A stretch of DNA of 64,000 nucleotides from Thioalkalicoccus limnaeus (lineage in GTDB: Bacteria > Pseudomonadota > Gammaproteobacteria > Chromatiales > Chromatiaceae), in NCBI RefSeq assembly GCF_041197575.1, contig NZ_JBDKXB010000003.1, positions 186,001 through 250,000 of the forward strand. Direction: 5' to 3'. The notes under the pieces were generated by a model. The model had not been told where the DNA came from and made no database searches. It worked only from the letters and a program-made list of their open reading frames with translations. The position numbers were made by a program, and so were the translations under genes. Positions within the stretch are counted from its first letter, which is position 1; the number at the start of each line of letters is the position of its first letter. Positions 42,281 through 50,517 of the stretch are shown here, one piece after another.

Positions 42281-44200
42281 ATGCCGATCATTTCGCTCCC
42301 CGATGGTTCCCAGCGTGCCTTTGATGCGCCGGTGCGTGTCTGCGACATCGCAGCGGCGATCGGCCCGGGACTGGCTAGGGCCGCGCTCGCCGGCCGCGTC
42401 GACGGCCGCCTCGTCGATCTGAGCTGTCCGGTCACGGAGGATGCCGCGGTCGAGATCGTCACCGCGAAGGACGAGTCCGTGGCCTTGGAGCTGCTGAGGC
42501 ACGACGCCGCGCATGTGATGGCGCAGGCCGTCCAGGAACTCTATCCGGGGACCCAGGTGACGATCGGCCCGGCGATCGAGAACGGTTTCTATTACGACTT
42601 CGCCCGCGACGAGCCCTTCACGCCCGACGATCTGGCGGCGATCGAGGGGCGTATGCACGAGATCGTCGCCCGCGACTTGCCGATCACGCGCGAGGTTTGG
42701 GATCGCGACGAGGCCAAGCGACTCTTTGCCGGCATCGGCGAGCGCTACAAGGTCGAGATCATCGACGACATCATCCCGGCCGGCGAGCCGGTGACCCTCT
42801 ATCGGCAGGGCGATTGGTTCGATGTGTGCCGTGGTCCGCATCTGCCGAGCACCGGCCGGCTCGGCAACGGTTTCAAGCTGATGAAGGTGGCGGGTGCCTA
42901 TTGGCGCGGCGATGCGCGCAACGCGATGCTGCAGCGCATCTATGGCACGGCGTGGCGCGACAAGAAGGAGCTGAAGGCCTATCTGCATCGGCTCGAAGAG
43001 GCCGAACGGCGCGATCACCGCAAGCTCGGCAAGGCGCTCGATCTGTTCCATTTCCAGGACGAGGCCCCGGGCATGGCGTTCTGGCATGCGAACGGCCGGG
43101 TCCTCTACCGCCAGGTCGAGGGCTACATGCGCGAAAAGCTTCAGGACTACGGGTACCAGGAGGTCGAGACGCCACAACTGCTCGATCGCTCGTTGTGGGA
43201 GCGCTCGGGGCATTGGGAGAAGTTCGCGAGCGACATGTTCACGACCCAGGTGGACGACCGCGATTACGCGGTCAAGCCGATGAACTGTCCCGGTCACATC
43301 CAGCTCTATAACCAGGGGCTGAAGAGCTATCGCGATCTGCCGCTGCGGCTTGCGGAATTCGGTGTCGTGCATCGCAACGAGCCGTCGGGCACCCTGCATG
43401 GGCTGATGCGCGCGCGCCGATTCACGCAGGATGATGCGCATGTCTTCTGCACCGAGGATCAGCTGCCGGCCGAGGTCGATACGCTGATCGACATCGTCTT
43501 TGCGACCTATCGCGATTTCGGCTTCGATTCGATCGAGTTGGCGCTATCGACGCGCCCGGCGCAGCGGGTCGGCAGCGACGAGCTGTGGGACAAGGGCGAG
43601 GCGGCACTCGAGCAATCCTTGCGCGGGAAAGGGCTGGAGTTCCTGATCAAGCCGGGCGAGGGGGCCTTTTACGGGCCCAAGATCGAGTTCACGCTGCGCG
43701 ACAGCATCGGCCGGCATTGGCAGTGCGGTACGATCCAGGTCGATTTCTCGATGCCGGGGCGGCTCGGCGCGCAATACATCGCCGAGGACAACAGCCGTCA
43801 GGTTCCGGTCATGATCCACCGAGCGATCCTGGGCTCGATGGAGCGCTTCATCGGGATCCTGATCGAGCACTATGCCGGAGCCTTGCCGCTGTGGCTGGCC
43901 CCCGTACAAGCGGTCGTGCTCAATATCACCGATCGGCAGGGCGAATACGTTAGTCAGGTAACTAAGGCGTTGCGCGACAAGGGGTTCCGTGTCGAGCCGG
44001 ACTTGAGAAACGAGAAGATCGGCTATAAAATCCGCGAGCACACCCTGCAGAGGGTGCCGTACCTGCTCGTGGCCGGAGATCGCGAAGTCGAGCAACAGAC
44101 GCTGGCCGTCCGGGATCGCCAGGGTCAGGACCTGGGGGTCATGGATGTCGCCACCCTCGTTGCCCGTCTACAAGACGAGGTCGCGAATCGGTCTCACTGA
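42281..44200 (+). CDS. thrS: Threonyl-tRNA synthetase
   Basis: 639 residues, close to E. coli ThrS (642). It has an N-terminal TGS domain (1-62); an editing domain with H-D-A-A-H-V-M-A near 74 and the Y-Y-D-F-A loop; the class II catalytic core with P-M-N-C-P-G-H near 330 (Cys is a zinc ligand), F-T-Q-D-D-A-H-V-F-C motif 2 region; and an HGTP anticodon-binding C-terminus. It attaches threonine to tRNA-Thr and hydrolyses mis-charged Ser-tRNA-Thr. It is first gene of the conserved thrS-infC-rpmI-rplT cluster. The 141-bp leader has short GC hairpins; an E. coli-like operator mimic of tRNA-Thr cannot be confirmed by eye. Confidence 0.97.
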   Translation: MPIISLPDGSQRAFDAPVRVCDIAAAIGPGLARAALAGRVDGRLVDLSCPVTEDAAVEIVTAKDESVALELLRHDAAHVMAQAVQELYPGTQVTIGPAIENGFYYDFARDEPFTPDDLAAIEGRMHEIVARDLPITREVWDRDEAKRLFAGIGERYKVEIIDDIIPAGEPVTLYRQGDWFDVCRGPHLPSTGRLGNGFKLMKVAGAYWRGDARNAMLQRIYGTAWRDKKELKAYLHRLEEAERRDHRKLGKALDLFHFQDEAPGMAFWHANGRVLYRQVEGYMREKLQDYGYQEVETPQLLDRSLWERSGHWEKFASDMFTTQVDDRDYAVKPMNCPGHIQLYNQGLKSYRDLPLRLAEFGVVHRNEPSGTLHGLMRARRFTQDDAHVFCTEDQLPAEVDTLIDIVFATYRDFGFDSIELALSTRPAQRVGSDELWDKGEAALEQSLRGKGLEFLIKPGEGAFYGPKIEFTLRDSIGRHWQCGTIQVDFSMPGRLGAQYIAEDNSRQVPVMIHRAILGSMERFIGILIEHYAGALPLWLAPVQAVVLNITDRQGEYVSQVTKALRDKGFRVEPDLRNEKIGYKIREHTLQRVPYLLVAGDREVEQQTLAVRDRQGQDLGVMDVATLVARLQDEVANRSH

Positions 44201-44283
44201 ATCCGTGCCCCGATGCGGGGCGGCCTTCGGTGGCCCCTTGGCCACCGAGCTGGGTCTGTGTCATTTATTTGGAGGAACTGGCG

Positions 44284-44802
44284 ATCGCTGCAACAAAGAG
44301 AAACCGCGTCAACAGGGAGATCACTGTCCCCGAGGTCCGACTGATTGGCGCTGATGGAAATCAGGTCGGTGTCGTAAAGACCCGGGATGCGATCGAACGG
44401 GCCGAACAAGAGGGGCTCGATCTCGTCGAGATCGTGCCGACGTCGGAGCCCCCGGTCTGTCGCATCATGGACTTCGGTAAGTTTCTCTTCGATCAGAAAA
44501 AGAAGAAATCCGAGGCCAGGAAGAAGCAAAAACAGATTCAACTCAAGGAGATGAAGTTTCGTCCCGGGACGGACGAGGGAGACTATCAGGTCAAACTGCG
44601 CAACCTGACACGTTTCCTCAACGACGGGGACAAGGCCAAGGTCACGATGCGTTTCCGGGGGCGGGAGCATGCCCATCGTGAACTCGGGCTTGATCTGCTC
44701 CGGCGTATCGAGCAGGACCTAGCCGAAATCAGTATCGTCGAACAGCAGCCCCTGATGGAGGGGCGCCAGATGGTCATGGTGCTGGGTCCCAAGAAGAAAT
44801 GA
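44284..44802 (+). CDS. infC: Translation initiation factor IF-3, apparently starting at AUC
   Basis: 172 residues if translation starts at ATC 44284. No ATG or GTG lies near the expected N-terminus. A perfect GGAGG (44271-44275) sits 8 nt before this ATC, and the resulting start A-A-T-K-R-N-R-V-N-R-E-I matches the beginning of IF-3. E. coli infC starts at AUU, another codon that IF-3 itself rejects, giving autoregulation; AUC should work the same way. The N-domain (~1-75), Lys-rich linker (F-D-Q-K-K-K-K-S-E-A-R-K-K-Q-K) and C-domain (R-G-R-E-H-A-H near 125) are all present. It binds the 30S subunit and checks start codon and initiator tRNA. Confidence 0.95.
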   Translation: MAATKRNRVNREITVPEVRLIGADGNQVGVVKTRDAIERAEQEGLDLVEIVPTSEPPVCRIMDFGKFLFDQKKKKSEARKKQKQIQLKEMKFRPGTDEGDYQVKLRNLTRFLNDGDKAKVTMRFRGREHAHRELGLDLLRRIEQDLAEISIVEQQPLMEGRQMVMVLGPKKK

Positions 44803-44848
44803 CGGCGAGGTGCCGTCGCGCTGAACAGAGCCAATAGCGGAGTACCAA

Positions 44849-45046
44849 ATGCCCAAGCTCAAGACCAATCGCGGAGCGGCGAAACGCTTCGTGCGCACCG
44901 CCTCCGGCGCGATCAAACGGGGTTCGTCCCACCGGCGGCACATCCTGACCAAGAAGAGCACCAAGCGCAAACGTCACTTGCGTTCGCCGGCCATGGTGCA
45001 TCCGTCGGATGTCCGGGCCGCGCTCAGGATGATCCCCTACTGCTGA
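44849..45046 (+). CDS. rpmI: 50S ribosomal protein L35
   Basis: 65 residues, very basic, with the family start M-P-K-L-K-T and K-R-G-S-S-H-R-R-H-I-L-T-K-K. It is located between infC and rplT as in most bacteria. GGAG precedes the ATG. In E. coli L20 represses rpmI-rplT translation through a structure in this leader; the same control is likely but cannot be confirmed by eye. Confidence 0.97.
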   Translation: MPKLKTNRGAAKRFVRTASGAIKRGSSHRRHILTKKSTKRKRHLRSPAMVHPSDVRAALRMIPYC

Positions 45047-45075
45047 TCCAGATCGAATAAGACCGGAGTGTCATC

Positions 45076-45438
45076 ATGCCTAGAGTGAAACGCGGCGTCA
45101 CCGCGCGCGCCCGCCACAAGAAGGTCCTCGCCGAGGCGAAAGGCTATTACGGTGCCCGCAGCAAGGTCTATCGCGTGGCCAAGCAGGCGGTCATCAAGGC
45201 GGGGCAGTACGCCTACCGCGATCGTCGCCAGAAGAAACGCCAGTTCCGTGCACTGTGGATCGTCCGCATCAACGCCGCGGCGCGAGAGAACGGCTTGTCG
45301 TATAGCCGCTTGATCGAGGGCCTGAAGAAGGCCGGTGTCGAGGTCGACCGCAAGGTGCTCGCCGAGGTCGCTTACCACGATGAGGCTGGCTTCCGAGCCA
45401 TCGCCGACCAGGCCAAGGCCGCGTTGGCCGCGGCCTGA
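45076..45438 (+). CDS. rplT: 50S ribosomal protein L20
   Basis: 120 residues: the long basic N-terminal helix (R-V-K-R-G-V-T-A-R-A-R-H-K-K) and globular C-domain (W-I-V-R-I-N-A-A-A-R near 65) of L20. It is an early-assembly 23S rRNA binder and translational repressor of its own operon. It ends the translation-factor part of the cluster; a strong terminator lies 44 bp downstream, before pheS. Confidence 0.98.
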   Translation: MPRVKRGVTARARHKKVLAEAKGYYGARSKVYRVAKQAVIKAGQYAYRDRRQKKRQFRALWIVRINAAARENGLSYSRLIEGLKKAGVEVDRKVLAEVAYHDEAGFRAIADQAKAALAAA

Positions 45439-45481
45439 GGCCGGGGCATGACGCCCTGCGTGCCCGCCGGCCCGGCGCAGC

Positions 45482-45515
45482 AAGGGAAAGGCCTCGGTCT
45501 TTCCCTTTTTTCTTT
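45482..45515 (+). terminator. Rho-independent terminator / pheST attenuator position
   Basis: Perfect 9-bp stem AAGGGAAAG (45482-45490) with CTTTCCCTT (45499-45507), 8-nt loop, then a T-rich tail. It ends the rplT transcript. In enterics an attenuator occupies this place before pheST, but no phenylalanine-rich leader peptide is evident here. Confidence 0.85.
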
Positions 45516-45586
45516 CGCTCGGCGGTGGTCCGCAGACCGGATCCCGATCCACTCCCATCGCAACCGAAGCACCGATACGGACCAGC

Positions 45587-46618
45587 ATGGCCGATGACAC
45601 TGGACTCACCCTTGACCAATTGTGTGCCGCGGCCGAAGAGGAAGTCGCCGCGGTCGCCGATCTGGTCGGCCTCGACCAGGTAAGAATCCGTTACCTGGGC
45701 AAGAACGGTCTCTTGACGGCCCGCCTCAAGGCACTTGGGGCCTTGCCCCCGGATCAGCGTCCAAGTGCGGGGCAGGCGATCAATCAGGCCAAGCAGGCGG
45801 TGCAGGAGGCGGTCGAGCGGCGCCGCGAACACCTGACGGATCAAGCGTTGGCCGCGCGCCTGGCCGCGGCCGCGATCGATCCGTCCCTGCCGGGGCGGGG
45901 TCAAGCGCCGGGCGGTTTGCACCCGATCACCCGCACGATGCAGCGGATCCAGCGACACTTCTCGCAGGCCGGGTTCGGCATCGTCGAGGGTCCCGAGGTC
46001 GAAGACGACTATCACAACTTCGCCGCCCTCAATATCCCCGAGCACCACCCGGCGCGGGCGATGCACGATACCTTCTATTTCGATGCCCATCGGCTGTTGC
46101 GGACCCACACCTCGCCGGTGCAGATCCGGGTCATGGAGCGCCAGGCGCCGCCGATCAAAGTCATTGCGCCGGGACGCGTGTACCGTTGCGACTCGGATCT
46201 GACCCATACGCCGATGTTCCATCAGGTCGAAGGCCTACTGGTCGACGAAGAGGTCAGTTTCGCCGATCTCAAGGGGGTCCTTTACGACTTTCTGACCTGC
46301 TTCTTCGAGCGCGACCTGGCGTTGCGTTTCCGCCCGTCCTACTTTCCGTTCACCGAGCCGTCGGCCGAGGTCGACATCCAGTGCGTGATCTGCGGCGGTA
46401 GTGGCTGTCGGGTATGCAAACAGACCGGCTGGCTCGAGGTGCTCGGGTGCGGCCTGGTCTATCCCGAGGTGTTTCGCCAGGTCGGCATCGATTCGGAGCG
46501 GTATCTCGGTTACGCCTTCGGTATGGGGGTGGAACGGCTGGCCATGCTGCGTTATGGGGTCGACGACCTTCGTCTGTTCTTCGAGAACGACCTGCGCTTT
46601 TTGCGTCAGTTCGCGTAG
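45587..46618 (+). CDS. pheS: Phenylalanyl-tRNA synthetase alpha subunit
   Basis: 343 residues. N-terminal coiled coil (~1-85), then the class II catalytic domain: H-P-I-T-R-T-M near 109, motif 2 with F-H-Q-V-E-G-L-L-V near 212, motif 3 G-F/Y-A-F-G-M-G-V-E-R-L-A-M-L-R-Y-G near 310. It forms the alpha2-beta2 enzyme with PheT. It is preceded by a terminator in the rplT-pheS gap and followed by pheT after 100 bp. Confidence 0.97.
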   Translation: MADDTGLTLDQLCAAAEEEVAAVADLVGLDQVRIRYLGKNGLLTARLKALGALPPDQRPSAGQAINQAKQAVQEAVERRREHLTDQALAARLAAAAIDPSLPGRGQAPGGLHPITRTMQRIQRHFSQAGFGIVEGPEVEDDYHNFAALNIPEHHPARAMHDTFYFDAHRLLRTHTSPVQIRVMERQAPPIKVIAPGRVYRCDSDLTHTPMFHQVEGLLVDEEVSFADLKGVLYDFLTCFFERDLALRFRPSYFPFTEPSAEVDIQCVICGGSGCRVCKQTGWLEVLGCGLVYPEVFRQVGIDSERYLGYAFGMGVERLAMLRYGVDDLRLFFENDLRFLRQFA

Positions 46619-46718
46619 CGGTCCGGTTCGGTCGCCGCCGGTAGCGCGTCGGCCGGCTGGCGTCGAGGCAGCGACCGGCCGTTTCCAACATTCACGAGCA
46701 ACTCTCTGGACTTAGTCG

Positions 46719-49097
46719 ATGCAATTCAGTGTGGCATGGCTGCGCGAATGGGTCGATCCACCGATCGACGCGAAGACCCTCGCCGATCAACTCAGCATGG
46801 CGGGCCTTGAGGTCGATGCGATCACGGCGGTGGCCCCGGCCTTCGACGGTGTTGTCGTCGGCGCGGTGCAGGCCGTCGCACCCCATCCGAACGCCGAGAA
46901 GCTGCGTCTGTGTACCCTCGACTTGGGCGCCGGCGAACCGGCCTCGATCATCTGTGGGGCACCAAATGTCGGTGCCGGGCAGCGGGTCGCGGTCGCTCAG
47001 ATCGGCGCTACCCTCCCGGGAGGCCTCAAGATCAAGCGCGCCAAGCTGCGTGGTGTCGAGTCGTTCGGGATGATCTGTTCGGCCGCCGAGCTGGGGCTCG
47101 CCGAATCGTCGGATGGCATCTGGGTCCTGCCCGGCGATGCACCGATCGGCGCCGACCTGCGCGACTATCTGGGCCTCGATGACGTCTCGATCGAGGTCGA
47201 TCTGACCCCGGATCGCGGCGATTGTCTGAGCTTGGCCGGCCTCGCCCGCGAGGTGGCCGCGATCAATCGTCTACCGTGGCGGGTGCCGGCGCTGGATCCC
47301 GTGGCGCCGCGCGGCGATGATCGGATCGCGGTCCGGCTCGAGGCCCCGGAGGCCTGTCCGCGTTATGCCTGCCGCGTGGTGCGCGGGATCGATGTGGCCG
47401 CCCGAACGCCGCTCTGGATGTTGGAACGGTTGCGGCGCAGTGGTCTGCGCGCCATCCATCCGGTCGTCGATGTCACGAACTACGTGATGCTGGAGCTGGG
47501 CCAGCCGATGCATGGGTTCGACCTGGATCGGATCGACGGGGGCATCGTCGTGCGTCGGGCACGGTCGGGCGAACGTCTCGGGTTGCTCAATGGCGAAGAG
47601 GTCGAGCTGCGCGAGGACACCCTGGTCATCGCCGATGAGGTTCGGCCCGTCGCGCTGGCCGGTATCATGGGCGGGTCGGCCTCGGGGGTCGTCGCCGAGA
47701 CGCGCGACATCCTGTTCGAGAGCGCCTTCTTCGCGCCGGTCGATATCAGCGGCAAGGCGCGCAGCTACGGGCTGCATACGGATTCGTCACACAGGTTCGA
47801 ACGCGGCGTCGACCCGGGACTCCAGGTCCGTGCGCTCGAGCGGGCGACCGAGCTGCTGGTGGCGATCGCCGGAGGCGCGCCGGGGCCGGTCGTCGATTGC
47901 GTGATGGCCGATCGCTTGCCGCCGACCTCGACGCTACCGTTGCGCCGGCACCGGATCCGCCAGGTCCTGGGCCTGGAGCTCGCCGATGACGTCGTCGAGG
48001 ATCTACTGCCGCGCTTGGGGATGGCGATCGAACGGGTTGCCGATGGGTGGTCCGTACAGCCGCCGACGCACCGTTTCGATGTCGCGCTCGAGGTCGACCT
48101 GATCGCCGATCTCGGGCGCCTGCATGGGTACGATCGGATCCCGATCGCCCGGACCTGTTCGGCGGCGGCCGTCGCGGCGCCGGCCGAGGCCGCGTTCGAC
48201 CTGGAGCGGGCCAAGCTGACCCTGGTCGAGCGCGGTTATCACGAGGTCATCACCTACAGCTTCGTCAGTCCGGAGCTGCAGGCCTTGATCGACCCCCGTG
48301 AGACGGCGCTGACGCTCGCCAATCCGATCTCAGCGGACCTGGCCGTGATGCGTACCAGTCTATGGCCGGCCCTGTTGCAGACGGCGCGCGCGAATCTGGC
48401 GCGGCAACAGCCGCGCGTGCGGATTTTCGAAAGCGGTCTGCGGTTTCTTCAACGCGAAGAGGGTTTGCGGCAGGAGCCGGTGATCGGAGGTCTGATCCTC
48501 GGCCTCGTCGATCCCGAGCAGTGGGGGCAACCGGGGCGGCCCTGCGATTTCTTCGATCTCAAAGGCGACCTGGAGGCCCTGATGCGGCAGACGGGTATCG
48601 GCGGGGACCTGCGCTTCGTCGCGGACGGCCACCCAGCCTTGCAGCCGGGACAGTGCGCCCGCGTCGAACGCGATGGCGAGCCCATTGGTGTCCTCGGGCG
48701 TCTGCATCCGCGGCTCGCCGCTCGCCTCGAACTCCCGGAGCAGGTCTACCTGTTCGAATTGCGGATCGAGCCGCTGGCGGCTGGGCACCGGCCGGCGTTC
48801 GAGGCGATCTCGAAATACCCGGCGATCCGGCGTGATCTGGCCCTGGTGCTCGATGACGCGGTCTCGTTCCAGCAGGTTCGGGACACGGTGACGGCGGCTG
48901 CCGGAGAGTGGCTCCGCGACCTGATCCTGTTCGATGTCTACCGCGGAGACAAGGTCGCCGAGGGTTGCCGAAGTATTGCGTTAGGATTGATTTTACAATC
49001 CTTTTACCAGACACTTACTGACCGGGACGTGGAAGAGGTCATCACCCGAGTGCTGACGCGACTCGAAGAGGATCTCGGGGCCAGGTTGAGGAGCTGA
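46719..49097 (+). CDS. pheT: Phenylalanyl-tRNA synthetase beta subunit
   Basis: 792 residues, normal size. It has an EMAP-II-like tRNA-binding domain (~40-150, C-G-A-P-N-V near 82), B3/B4 editing domain (~210-385), B5 domain (~400-470), catalytic-like core and a C-terminal anticodon-binding FDX-ACB domain (~700-790, S-K-Y-P-A-I-R-R-D-L-A near 698). It pairs with PheS and edits mischarged Tyr-tRNA-Phe. ihfA begins 4 bp after its stop, so the two are co-transcribed. Confidence 0.97.
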   Translation: MQFSVAWLREWVDPPIDAKTLADQLSMAGLEVDAITAVAPAFDGVVVGAVQAVAPHPNAEKLRLCTLDLGAGEPASIICGAPNVGAGQRVAVAQIGATLPGGLKIKRAKLRGVESFGMICSAAELGLAESSDGIWVLPGDAPIGADLRDYLGLDDVSIEVDLTPDRGDCLSLAGLAREVAAINRLPWRVPALDPVAPRGDDRIAVRLEAPEACPRYACRVVRGIDVAARTPLWMLERLRRSGLRAIHPVVDVTNYVMLELGQPMHGFDLDRIDGGIVVRRARSGERLGLLNGEEVELREDTLVIADEVRPVALAGIMGGSASGVVAETRDILFESAFFAPVDISGKARSYGLHTDSSHRFERGVDPGLQVRALERATELLVAIAGGAPGPVVDCVMADRLPPTSTLPLRRHRIRQVLGLELADDVVEDLLPRLGMAIERVADGWSVQPPTHRFDVALEVDLIADLGRLHGYDRIPIARTCSAAAVAAPAEAAFDLERAKLTLVERGYHEVITYSFVSPELQALIDPRETALTLANPISADLAVMRTSLWPALLQTARANLARQQPRVRIFESGLRFLQREEGLRQEPVIGGLILGLVDPEQWGQPGRPCDFFDLKGDLEALMRQTGIGGDLRFVADGHPALQPGQCARVERDGEPIGVLGRLHPRLAARLELPEQVYLFELRIEPLAAGHRPAFEAISKYPAIRRDLALVLDDAVSFQQVRDTVTAAAGEWLRDLILFDVYRGDKVAEGCRSIALGLILQSFYQTLTDRDVEEVITRVLTRLEEDLGARLRS

Positions 49098-49101
49098 AAC
49101 G

Positions 49102-49401
49102 ATGGCACTGACGAAAGCCGACATGGCCGAACACCTGTTTGACGTGCTGGGTTTGAACAAGCGCGAGGCCAAGGAGGTGGTCGAGATGTTCTTCGAGGAG
49201 ATCCGCTCGGCGCTCGAACGCGGTGAGCAGGTGAAGTTGTCCGGTTTCGGCAATTTCGATCTCCGCGCCAAGAAGGAGCGTCCCGGGCGCAACCCGAAGA
49301 CCGGTGAGGAGATCCCGATCACCGCCCGGCGCGTCGTGACCTTCCGCCCGGGACAAAAGCTCAAATCGCGGGTCGAGGCCTATGCCGGAACCAAGTCATA
49401 G
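49102..49401 (+). CDS. ihfA: Integration host factor alpha subunit
   Basis: 99 residues. HU-fold DNA-bending protein with the IHF-alpha start M-A-L-T-K-A-D-M-A-E-H-L, K-L-S-G-F-G-N-F near 49 and the beta-arm R-N-P-K-T-G-E-E-I-P near 63, whose Pro intercalates in DNA. It works as a heterodimer with IhfB, which is not in the window. It sits directly after pheT and overlaps the next gene by 20 bp, the standard gammaproteobacterial order. Confidence 0.97.
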   Translation: MALTKADMAEHLFDVLGLNKREAKEVVEMFFEEIRSALERGEQVKLSGFGNFDLRAKKERPGRNPKTGEEIPITARRVVTFRPGQKLKSRVEAYAGTKS

Positions 49402-49753
49402 CGACGATGGGGGCGGCACCGAGCTGCCGCCGATCCCCGGCAAACGCTATTTCACGATTGGGGAAGTCAGCGAGCTGTGCGCGGTCAAGCCGCATGTGCT
49501 GCGCTACTGGGAGCAGGAATTCCCGCAGCTGAAGCCCGCGAAACGACGCGGAAACCGCCGCTATTATCAGCATCACGATGTGCTGATGGTGCGCCAGATC
49601 CGCAACCTTCTCTACGATCAGGGGTTTACGATCGGCGGAGCGCGTCTCCAGCTATCCGGCGACGCAGCCCGTCATGACGTCACCCAGAGCCATCAGATCG
49701 TCCGTCAGTTGCGGGTCGAACTCGAGGAGATCTTGAGCCTTCTGAAACGATGA
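49382..49753 (+). CDS. MerR-family transcriptional regulator (ihfA-linked type)
   Basis: 123 residues. A MerR winged helix-turn-helix occupies ~24-90: F-T-I-G-E-V-S-E-L-C, then H-V-L-R-Y-W-E-Q-E-F and R-G-N-R-R-Y-Y near 57. A short C-terminal helix follows instead of an effector domain, so no ligand can be named. It overlaps the 3' end of ihfA by 20 bp and is therefore translationally linked. The same gene pair occurs in Pseudomonas and many other gammaproteobacteria; the regulon is not known to me. Confidence 0.92.
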   Translation: MPEPSHSDDGGGTELPPIPGKRYFTIGEVSELCAVKPHVLRYWEQEFPQLKPAKRRGNRRYYQHHDVLMVRQIRNLLYDQGFTIGGARLQLSGDAARHDVTQSHQIVRQLRVELEEILSLLKR

Positions 49754-49852
49754 AACCGCCTGATCCGGCCCGATGTCGTCCCACCCCGGACGCCGGCCGG
49801 CCGCGACACGGGCGAAGGATCGGGTGATGTGACTGCGCGGGCAACCTAGGCA

Positions 49853-50497
49853 ATGATACGCATCCTGCTCGTCGACGACCATGGGTTGGTGCGCACGGGA
49901 CTGCGGCGCATCCTCGAGCAGGCCGGTGGTATCGAGGTGGTCGGCGAAGCGGAGGATGGCGCGAGTGCCCTGAGACTGGCCAAGCAGACCCGGCCCGATG
50001 TGGTGCTGATGGATCTCAGTATGCCGGCCGGTATGGGAGGCATCGAGGCGACCCGACGACTCGTGCGTTTGGTGCCGGGTGTCCGGGTCATCGCACTGAC
50101 GGTGATGGACGAAGATCCTTTCCCCGATCGCCTGCGCGAGGTCGGCGCCTTGGGCTATCTGACCAAGGGATGTCCGGCGGCCGAGTTGGTCGACGCGGTG
50201 CGCAGCGTCGCCCGAGGGGGGGCTTACGTCGAATCGGCGCTGGCCCAGAAGCGCATGTTGGCCGATTGGTCCGGCTCGGCAGTCACCCCGTTCGCTGCCT
50301 TGTCGGCGCGTGAGATGCAGGTGGCGATGATGATCGTCGATGGCTGTCGCACCGAAACGATCTGCGAGACCCTCTCTCTCAGCCCCAAGACGGTCAGCAC
50401 CTATCGCAAAAGGATTCACGACAAGCTGCATATCAAGACCGATGCGGAGCTGACGCGGGCGGCCTACCGATTCGGCCTGATCCGCGACCAGCTCTGA
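49853..50497 (+). CDS. uvrY: Response regulator UvrY/GacA
   Basis: 214 residues. Receiver domain (~1-120) with D-D at 8-9, the phosphoacceptor in V-V-L-M-D-L-S near Asp54, T near 83 and K-G near 105. A LuxR-type helix-turn-helix follows (~148-212, L-S-P-K-T-V-S-T-Y-R-K-R near 183). The protein is the output of the BarA/GacS sensor kinase and turns on small RNAs that titrate CsrA, affecting biofilm, motility and carbon storage. uvrC is 20 bp downstream, the conserved uvrY-uvrC pair. No barA/gacS gene is present in the window. Confidence 0.94.
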   Translation: MIRILLVDDHGLVRTGLRRILEQAGGIEVVGEAEDGASALRLAKQTRPDVVLMDLSMPAGMGGIEATRRLVRLVPGVRVIALTVMDEDPFPDRLREVGALGYLTKGCPAAELVDAVRSVARGGAYVESALAQKRMLADWSGSAVTPFAALSAREMQVAMMIVDGCRTETICETLSLSPKTVSTYRKRIHDKLHIKTDAELTRAAYRFGLIRDQL

Positions 50498-50517
50498 ACC
50501 CGCCTCGTCGTCCCGCG

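Noticed and set aside
49754..49852. tRNA expected after the ihfA-merR pair, as in Pseudomonas
   Set aside because: No cloverleaf can be drawn in this gap.
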